Assembly (NCBI GenBank): GCA_026786335.1
Contig: JAJAYG010000193.1
Location: forward strand, 1-5,299
DNA from: Chitinophagales bacterium
Lineage (GTDB): Bacteria > Bacteroidota > Bacteroidia > Chitinophagales > UBA10324
Reading direction: 5' to 3'
Length of the DNA stretch: 5,299 nt
The notes under the pieces were generated by a model. It saw nothing but the letters and a program-made list of their open reading frames with translations. It had not been told where the DNA came from and did no database searches. Both the position numbers and the translations under genes were made by a program. Shown here in pieces: positions 1 to 5,299 of the stretch; positions within the stretch are counted from its first letter, which is position 1; each line of letters starts with the position of its first letter.

Positions 1-1484
1 GTCTTTCACAAATTGAAGAGAAGGGTTTGTTGAAGAATAATTTTTTGGATGGAAAAACTGCATTCGAGTTGTATGACACTTTTGGTTTTCCAATTGATCT
101 CACCCGCCTGATTGCGTTGGAAAAAAATTGGATGGTTGATGAAAAAGGATTCAATGAAGAATTAGTAAAACAAAAAGATCGTTCACGCAAAGCATCTGAA
201 GTGGTAAGCAGCGATTGGGTTGAAATAAAGAAAGCAAATAAGATTGAATTTACCGGCTACGATTCATTGGTAGAAAAATCATCAGTTGTTAAATACAGAA
301 AACAAATAGCTAAGGACAAAGAAATTTTTCAACTCGTGCTTGATCGCACTCCATTTTATGCAGAGAGCGGCGGACAGGTTGGTGATAAGGGAAAATTATT
401 TTTTGGTAATGAAGAAGTAGAAGTGCTCGACACAAAGAAAGAGAATGAACTCATCATTCATTTCGTAAATAAATTTCCTTCAGCAATTGAAAGCGAAGTA
501 AATGCAAAAGTGAATGTTGGATTGCGCAGCGAAATAATGAACAATCACACCGCAACACATTTACTTCATGCAGCGCTGAGAAAAGTTTTAGGCACTCATG
601 TGCAGCAAAAAGGATCGCTTGTTTCTCCCGATCATTTACGTTTTGATTTCTCACACTTCTCAAAAGTTACCAAAGAAGAAATGGAGAGAATTGAAATGAT
701 GGTGAATAAAAAGATAAGAGAAAATATTTTGCGGCAGACAGATGTAATGTCAATTGAAGAGGCAATGAAAACCGGCGCAATGGCTTTGTTTGGCGAAAAG
801 TATGGTGACAAGGTTCGGGTTGTAACGTTTGATAAAAATTTCTCACGTGAGTTATGCGGCGGAACTCATGTGCCTGCAACCGGTGTGATCGGTTACTTCA
901 AAATTATTTCTGAAACGGCCGTGGCAGCAGGCGTAAGAAGAATTGAAGCTATCACTGGGGCAACAGCAGAAAAATTAATTCGCGAAACATTTAATCAGGT
1001 GGAGCAACTTCATTTATTATTAGGAAGAGATTTGGAGAAAGGAATTCAAAACCTGCACGAAGAAAATTCAAAACTTAAAAAACAAAGTGATGAATTTGTT
1101 TCTCTTCAAGTAAAAATTCTTAAAGGTGAATTGAAATTGAAAATTGAAGAAATCAATGGAGTAAATTTTATTGCCGCCGATTGTAATTTAAATTCTGCCG
1201 ATGCGCTCAAAAAACTGGCTTATGAATTAAGAGATGAAGTTGAAAATTTAATTTTTGCGGGCGGCGCAACAATAGAAGGCAAGGCGCAACTCTGTTTGAT
1301 CATTGCCGATAATTTGGTAAAGGAAAAAAACTTGGATGCAGGAAAAATTATTAAAACAATAGGTAGAGAAATTAATGGCGGCGGCGGCGGTCAAAAGTTT
1401 TTTGCAACAGCAGGAGGAACTAATCCTATAGGAATTCAAAAAGCATTGGATGTTGCACGTGGAATTATTGAGGGTAATATTTGA
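1..1484 (+). CDS. alaS: Alanyl-tRNA synthetase, C-terminal part (5' end outside window)
   Basis: Cytoplasmic enzyme that charges tRNA-Ala with alanine and hydrolyses mischarged Ser- or Gly-tRNA-Ala. The frame is open from the left edge (first full codon at 3), so the gene is cut by the window. The TTG at 27 is not a start: the preceding codons (LSQIEEKG) read on in the family pattern. Seen in order: the end of the tRNA-recognition part of the synthetase core with YDTFGFPIDLT (about 72-104); the editing-domain entry FYAESGGQVGDKG (about 352-390); the zinc site of the editing domain, HTATH at 546-560 plus CGGTH at 855-869; a charged, probably coiled-coil linker (about 1030-1120); and the DHHA1/C-Ala domain with the glycine-rich GGGGGQ (1377-1394) and TAGG. 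About 494 residues are visible; full bacterial AlaRS is usually near 870, so roughly 380 are missing. All metal ligands of the editing site are present, with no internal break. It appears to be an ordinary housekeeping gene. Confidence 0.98.
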   Translation, partial: LSQIEEKGLLKNNFLDGKTAFELYDTFGFPIDLTRLIALEKNWMVDEKGFNEELVKQKDRSRKASEVVSSDWVEIKKANKIEFTGYDSLVEKSSVVKYRKQIAKDKEIFQLVLDRTPFYAESGGQVGDKGKLFFGNEEVEVLDTKKENELIIHFVNKFPSAIESEVNAKVNVGLRSEIMNNHTATHLLHAALRKVLGTHVQQKGSLVSPDHLRFDFSHFSKVTKEEMERIEMMVNKKIRENILRQTDVMSIEEAMKTGAMALFGEKYGDKVRVVTFDKNFSRELCGGTHVPATGVIGYFKIISETAVAAGVRRIEAITGATAEKLIRETFNQVEQLHLLLGRDLEKGIQNLHEENSKLKKQSDEFVSLQVKILKGELKLKIEEINGVNFIAADCNLNSADALKKLAYELRDEVENLIFAGGATIEGKAQLCLIIADNLVKEKNLDAGKIIKTIGREINGGGGGQKFFATAGGTNPIGIQKALDVARGIIEGNI

Positions 1485-1529
1485 TCACTCCGTTCGAAGA
1501 TTTTATATAACCATCAAAATCAAATTTTC

Positions 1530-1554
1530 TTACCATTCCATTCGCTTATGGTAA
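1530..1554. repeat. 7-bp inverted repeat in the spacer
   Basis: TTACCAT (1530-1536) and ATGGTAA (1548-1554) are exact reverse complements around an 11-base loop. It could be an operator half-site pair or a small RNA hairpin in the leader of the downstream genes. A third, overlapping pair (TTCGCT 1541-1546 with AGCGAA 1562-1567) could form only if this one is open. No T run follows, so it is not a standard terminator. A 7-bp repeat can easily arise by chance in AT-rich DNA. Confidence 0.35.
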
Positions 1555-1565
1555 TCGAAGCAGCG

Positions 1566-1591
1566 AAAGTTTTATTTTTATTAAAAACTTT
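1566..1591. repeat. 8-bp AT-rich inverted repeat just before the start codon
   Basis: AAAGTTTT (1566-1573) and AAAACTTT (1584-1591) are exact reverse complements with a 10-base loop, ending five bases before the ATG at 1597. A hairpin here would lie in the ribosome loading region and could dampen translation, or act as a weak terminator of alaS on either strand. Only two of the eight pairs are G-C, so stability is low and a functional role is unproven. Confidence 0.35.
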
Positions 1592-1596
1592 TCTTG

Positions 1597-2529
1597 ATGA
1601 AAAAAATATTTATTCTAATTTTTATTCTTCAGTGCCCATTACTTAGTTCTTCACAAAATTTTGCTCCTATCGGTGCAACATGGTGGTATTCCTATGAAAC
1701 TTTTGGGGCTTCTGGGTTTATTAGAATAGAATCTATTAAAGATACCCTTGTTGAGAATCATAATTGTAGACTACTCAAAAAGGATCGTTTGATCTACAAC
1801 TTTGTTAACTATTTATTCGACTCAACATTCTTGGGTAATGAGCTTGTTTATGAGGAAAATAAAGTGATTTATATTCAGAGGTATGATTCGTTTTACACTC
1901 TGTATGATTTCAATGCTGTGAATAATGATTCATGGACAGTGGTTGGTAATCCAAACCTGACAACATTGTGCGATAGCTTTTCAAACATAGAAGTAGAAAC
2001 ATCTAGCATTACAGATATAAATGGATTTGAATTGAAAACATTATCTTTCAATATTGATAATTCAGGAGAATGGAAGTATACCTCACAGGCAATTGAAAGA
2101 ATCGGTAGCTTGGCTTATTTATTTCCAGAGCCATATTGCATTAACGATATACACGAGGGAGGCCCTTTGCGATGTTATTCTGATATTGAAATAGGAATAT
2201 ATTCAACAGATATTGCACCTAGCTGCGATTTTATTGTTGGAAATATTGATATTGTGGAATCACCAATTGTTAAAATATTTTACAATCAATACAATAACTC
2301 ATTCTTCATTTTTATTGGTACCCTAAATATTAATAAAAATTCTTCTTTGATTTTTAACCTAAATCAAATAAGTGGAGTTTCATTGGAAAAGTATGCGCTT
2401 TACCCCGGATGGAATCAAATTAAAGTAAGAAGAAATTTCTTAGGATTATGCTTGGGTACAATACAAAATAATAACAAAATTCTTTTCTCGAATAGCTTCT
2501 TTATTACAGGCCTAAACCAACAAAAATGA
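1597..2529 (+). CDS. Secreted protein of unknown function with degenerate T9SS-like C-terminal domain
   Basis: Encodes 310 residues. The ATG at 1597 is preferred over the adjacent in-frame TTG at 1594 because it gives a clean signal peptide: MKK, a hydrophobic stretch IFILIFILQCPLL, then SSSQ with likely cleavage near residue 20. The mature protein starts NFAPIGATWWYSY, and near residues 190-215 has a segment of the type CYSDIEIGIYSTDIAPSCDF; both are recurrent in secreted Bacteroidota proteins that end in a T9SS sorting domain. From about residue 226 (nt 2272) to the end, the pattern KIFYNQYNNSF ... FNLNQISG ... LYPGWNQI ... LGLCLGTIQNNNKI follows the beta-strand layout of a type A sorting domain (KIFPNPxNxxF ... 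ISG ... GxNxI ... GxYxxxI), but the usual PNP is YNQ. Family resemblance is from memory, not a search. No catalytic motif is visible. The stop overlaps the start of the protease gene (ATGA, 2526-2529), so the two are probably translationally coupled. Base composition is AT-richer than the region after 3700. Confidence 0.85.
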   Translation: MKKIFILIFILQCPLLSSSQNFAPIGATWWYSYETFGASGFIRIESIKDTLVENHNCRLLKKDRLIYNFVNYLFDSTFLGNELVYEENKVIYIQRYDSFYTLYDFNAVNNDSWTVVGNPNLTTLCDSFSNIEVETSSITDINGFELKTLSFNIDNSGEWKYTSQAIERIGSLAYLFPEPYCINDIHEGGPLRCYSDIEIGIYSTDIAPSCDFIVGNIDIVESPIVKIFYNQYNNSFFIFIGTLNINKNSSLIFNLNQISGVSLEKYALYPGWNQIKVRRNFLGLCLGTIQNNNKILFSNSFFITGLNQQK

Positions 2530-3863
2530 AAACAAAAATAAAATTACTCAGCACATTTACATTGATGGCTATTAATTATCTTTTTGCTCAAGATCCATCT
2601 TGTAATGGAATAATTCAAACTAGTAGTTTAACTTCTTGTCCAAACCAATCAGTTTCTTACTTAAACAAATATAGTTTGCAAAGTTTCTACGTACCTAACG
2701 AGAATACTCCTGTAAAGGTTATCAATGTAAATCTTCATATTATGCAACGTGAAGTGCCGGCACCTCGAGGAAATTTTGATGAAACCAATACAGGTCAAGT
2801 TCAGTTTTTAACTGACTTATTTAATGGTACTGGTGGAATAAATTATTTATTCTCTCATCTGCCAGCTCCATCTGATCCAGTTACCTGCGTTTGCGTTAAC
2901 GCATGTCACATCATTGATTCTCGAATTCAGTTTAGTTTGAATGGAATATATTATCATCAAGATAACAGTAATTATATACTTGATCCATGTGATGCAGGAT
3001 ATACAAATATAACCTATGGTATCAATACGCAATCAGAAATAAATATTTATTTCTATGGAGAACAAGATGCCACATTGAACGGATGTGCTACAACACCTTC
3101 CACGAATTTAGCTTATATCCAATGGATAGGTATTGATGACGCAATTTATACCTATCCTCAGGGGTTTGGAGCATTGGTTACAGAGCTATCACATGAATTA
3201 GGTCATAATTTAGGATTACTTCACACCTATGCTCCTACATGTTGCCCCGAATCTTGCACAACTACTTCTACTGATTTTTTATCTGATGTCTTTGGTTCCG
3301 GAAGCGTTGACTGTCCTGAAGTTTGCAGTCAAGATTATGGATGGTCTTGTGATATCTATTCATCTTCAAATTCTTGTTCAAACAATCTAATGGGTGGAAC
3401 AAATACATCTGGATATTTATCTCCGCTACAGCTTGGAAGAATTCATAGAGAAACTCAATTGAAATCTTTACGCAAATATATGTCATGCGAGCTAGGTAGT
3501 ATTGATTGGAAAATAACTACAGACGAAGTCTGGGATTTTGATATAAAAATGTATGACAATATCATCGTTAATCCAGGTGCAAGCTTAACTGCTTCATGCA
3601 ATATAACTCTTCCTTGTAACGGGAAAATCGATATTAAACCTGGCGGACGCTTAATTCTTTCAGATAATTCATCGATAACGATGGCTACAGGTAGTTTTAT
3701 TCATGTTGAAGAAGGTGCAACTCTCGAAATCAACAACACAGTATCAGGCAAAGGAATCATCTTTGATCAAAGCGGAACAAACTATGTAAAAGTAGAAGGC
3801 ACACTTCAATTTGGTGCTAATGCCGACTTTACAATTCAAGGTATTGGCTATTATCATTTTTAG
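2526..3863 (+). CDS. Secreted M43-like (pappalysin-type) zinc metalloprotease, N-terminal part of a frameshifted gene
   Basis: Encodes 445 residues before the TAG at 3861-3863. Residues 1-21 form a signal peptide (MKTKIKLL, hydrophobic core, LFA before QDPSC). The catalytic domain covers roughly residues 55-320. It has HELGHNLGLLH at residues 223-233 (nt 3192-3224), a full HExxHxxGxxH metzincin site with Glu224 as general base and His223, His227 and His233 as zinc ligands, and a probable Met-turn NNLMGG at Met289 (nt 3390-3392), followed by YLSPLQLGRIHR. That order and the intervening cysteines (CCPESC, DCPEVC, SCDIYSSSNSC) fit peptidase family M43. The many cysteines suggest disulfides in an extracellular protein. 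From Trp336 a beta-rich segment begins (WDFDIKMYDNIIVNPGASLT ...), as in large Bacteroidota surface proteins. The reading frame then breaks while the protein pattern continues in the -1 frame, so the native product is probably much longer. Codon use changes near nt 3700. The substrate cannot be inferred. Confidence 0.88.
   Translation: MKTKIKLLSTFTLMAINYLFAQDPSCNGIIQTSSLTSCPNQSVSYLNKYSLQSFYVPNENTPVKVINVNLHIMQREVPAPRGNFDETNTGQVQFLTDLFNGTGGINYLFSHLPAPSDPVTCVCVNACHIIDSRIQFSLNGIYYHQDNSNYILDPCDAGYTNITYGINTQSEINIYFYGEQDATLNGCATTPSTNLAYIQWIGIDDAIYTYPQGFGALVTELSHELGHNLGLLHTYAPTCCPESCTTTSTDFLSDVFGSGSVDCPEVCSQDYGWSCDIYSSSNSCSNNLMGGTNTSGYLSPLQLGRIHRETQLKSLRKYMSCELGSIDWKITTDEVWDFDIKMYDNIIVNPGASLTASCNITLPCNGKIDIKPGGRLILSDNSSITMATGSFIHVEEGATLEINNTVSGKGIIFDQSGTNYVKVEGTLQFGANADFTIQGIGYYHF
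3857..3861 (+). other. Probable frameshift site: T5 run before premature TAG
   Basis: The frame of the protease gene reads ...TAT CAT TTT TAG here. One extra T would give TAT CAT TTT TTA GGA TCA, joining YHF to LGSPTLILGSGS without a gap and opening the frame to the right edge. The -1 frame is closed upstream by TAA at 3818-3820, so the shift must lie between 3821 and 3863, and the T run is the likeliest place. It may be a real one-base deletion, a homopolymer error, or, less likely, ribosomal slippage of Phe-tRNA from TTT to TTT with a stop codon in the A site. No canonical X XXY YYZ heptamer is present in the correct phase. Confidence 0.75.
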
Positions 3864-5299
3864 GATCACCGACTTTAATTCTTGGGTCAGGCAGCGATGT
3901 AAATCTCATTGGAGCAAACAACAACACAAAAATGTTAGACATCGAAACACAACTCACAATTGATGGCCACAACGTAACTCTAAAAACAGGAAAAATAGAA
4001 GTACACAATGATGATTGGCTTTCAATAAAAAATGCATCGGTAGATATTGATGATATAAAAATTGACGGCGTAGATGCATTGCCATCGAACAACAAAGGAT
4101 TATACATTGAAAGTCCTGTTACACTTTGCAGCATACACAACTCAACCTTTACCGATCTTGCTTTGGGTATTGAATTAAATTACGTAGGTCAAAATCCCGG
4201 AGCCGATATATTCACCAATACTTTTACCAATTGCAAAGTGCCCGTGAAATCACATTCTTCCAACAACATTGGCATCACACTCTGCACCATGAGCGAAAGT
4301 ATTACCACCGGCTCCATTGGTATTTTAATACAAGGTGGTTACGGAATCACAGTAAGCAACACACTCGTTCAGCAATTTGAAACAGGTGCACAACTTAGTT
4401 TATGCAAAGGATTTTATTTAACCAGTGCATCAAAAATTTATGATACTCACACAGGCATCAGCGGTGCAAACTCCGAAATATTTATTCGCAACGGAGCAAA
4501 GGTCGAGCTCACTTTAACTGCAGGAGTAAATTTAACCGGCACTTACACTACTTCACCTTATCCGCATTACACCAGCATGCTCACCATGGGTGATCAGGGT
4601 TGCGGAAATATTGTGGACTGCTATGGCGATTGTATAACAGGCAGCAACTTCATTCTCAATATTGATCCCATTATTCACGATGGAAATGATGGTGATAACA
4701 ATCCTTCATACAATCCAAATTGGATAAGCAGAGCAACCGGTCAAGCAGGAAAATATTTTAACATCTGTTACAATCAAATTGGCAATCCTTCACATGCACC
4801 AACATTAATATATGCGCGCAAAAATTTTTGGGTGCCGTACTCAACCACCAATGTTGCGCCCACAAGCAGCAACGTATTTATTGGCAGCACAACAGGCAGT
4901 TCATGTTTCAACAGCAATGTTGCGCGCACCTATACGCCAATGACACAATGTGCAACACCCTCGACTTATGATTGCATGTATTGCGTAGGAACTTTAAAAG
5001 GGGAAGAAGAAGAGGATGATAATGGAAATGAAGTATCGGCAGCAAGTATTGTAATGGCTTCTTATGAAAGTGCGAATGAAGAATTTTTAGTGGAAGATGC
5101 GCCCGATACAAGAGCACAGTTTGATGATGTATCAGCACTTGAACTCAATTACGATTCACTTACCAACCAATGGAGCGTTACCACACTTGCAGGTGTAACA
5201 TTACCAACCGATGATTCAACCGTACTGCGCATTATGGCAGCAAAAGTTTTGTACGATGATGGCGACAGCACAGAGGAAAAATTAACAGCAGGATTACAA
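3863..5299 (+). CDS. C-terminal continuation of the metalloprotease gene: beta-helix region (frameshifted, 3' end outside window)
   Basis: This frame has no stop from 3821 to 5299, giving 479 codons from GGA at 3863 to the edge. It has no plausible own start: the first ATG (3932) gives no signal peptide and cuts into a beta-repeat, so I treat it as the rest of the gene starting at 2526. The first part (about 3863-4120) continues short strand-turn repeats (LTIDGHNVTLKTGKIEV, LSIKNASVDIDDIKIDG). About 4120-4520 reads like a right-handed parallel beta-helix, with recurring GI/GA turns and cysteines after strands (VTLC, ITLC, LSLC). A less repetitive segment follows with NFWVPYSTTN (about 4826-4855). 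After CMYCVGTLKG comes an acidic linker (EEEEDDNGNE, about 5003-5032) and the start of another region. The role is probably a surface stalk, adhesive or substrate-binding part; beta-helices can also be carbohydrate lyases, but I see no catalytic motif. Any T9SS sorting domain would lie downstream. AAC and AGC codons are commoner than in the protease part. Confidence 0.8.

Larger units (their letters stand above)
1485..1596. other. AT-rich spacer between alaS and the secreted-protein gene pair
   Basis: A 112-base noncoding stretch. I find no convincing Bacteroidota promoter (TTTG near -33 with TAnnTTTG near -7), although the downstream pair should need one unless it is read through from alaS. 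There is no GC-rich hairpin followed by a T run, so no clear intrinsic terminator for alaS. It contains three short inverted repeats, two of them listed separately. No Shine-Dalgarno-like sequence precedes the ATG at 1597, which is normal for this phylum. Confidence 0.6.

Noticed and set aside
27..29. TTG as the start of the alanyl-tRNA synthetase gene
   Set aside because: The frame is open to the left edge and family-conserved sequence continues across this codon. The catalytic core must lie upstream, so the gene is simply cut by the window.
1377..1391. GGC triplet repeat as a possible unstable microsatellite
   Set aside because: It encodes the conserved glycine run of the alanyl-tRNA synthetase C-terminal domain and is short, so no special explanation is needed.
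3854..3875. Programmed -1 ribosomal frameshift
   Set aside because: No slippery heptamer sits in the correct phase, and I see no strong stem just downstream. A single-base loss in the T run explains the data more simply, though slippage is not excluded.
3829..4140. Minus-strand open frame of 103 codons
   Set aside because: It lies opposite the continuous beta-repeat coding sequence, has low-complexity Ser/Phe/Ile content and no recognisable domain. It is a shadow of the + strand gene, as are the shorter minus-strand frames at 454-663, 667-879, 1248-1439, 2847-3032, 3268-3486 and 4908-5138.
3932..5299. A separate gene starting at the ATG at 3932
   Set aside because: The coding pattern already begins at 3863 in this frame, the ATG lies inside a beta-repeat, and no signal peptide or leader precedes it. 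Continuation of the protease gene is more likely.

Overview
The window looks like a chromosomal piece of a Bacteroidota genome. The evidence is low to moderate GC, no clear Shine-Dalgarno sequences, and secreted proteins of a style typical of that phylum: an N-terminal signal peptide, a M43-like (pappalysin-type) protease with beta-structured repeats, and a type IX secretion (T9SS)-like C-terminal domain. I cannot name the genus. All supported genes are on the + strand.

Layout: (1) 1-1484 is the 3' part of alaS (alanyl-tRNA synthetase), cut by the left edge; the editing and DHHA1/C-Ala domains are present and look intact. (2) 1485-1596 is a short AT-rich spacer with small inverted repeats and no recognisable promoter or terminator. 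(3) 1597-2529 encodes a 310-residue secreted protein of unknown function whose last ~80 residues resemble a T9SS type A sorting domain that has lost its usual PNP signature. (4) 2526-3863 overlaps it by the four bases ATGA and encodes a secreted zinc metalloprotease with HExxHxxGxxH and a downstream Met-turn, followed by the start of a beta-rich repeat region. (5) The protease frame ends at a TAG at 3861-3863, but coding sequence resumes at once in the -1 frame and stays open to the right edge (5299). It encodes a predicted right-handed parallel beta-helix, an acidic linker and the start of another domain.

The simplest reading of (4) and (5) is one long gene (at least 925 residues in the window) split by a one-base loss in the T run at 3857-3861. 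That could be a real mutation or a sequencing/assembly error. The protein would be a cell-surface or secreted protease with a long beta-helical stalk or adhesive region, probably exported by Sec and then T9SS; its own sorting domain, if any, lies beyond the window. The overlapping upstream gene is probably co-translated and exported by the same route, but its role is unknown. Codon use changes inside the protease gene near 3700, which hints at a mosaic origin.

I see no CRISPR array, RNA gene, insertion sequence or phage gene, and no convincing new multi-gene system. The points worth a second look are the frameshift, the overlapping gene pair, the degenerate sorting domain and the codon-use break.
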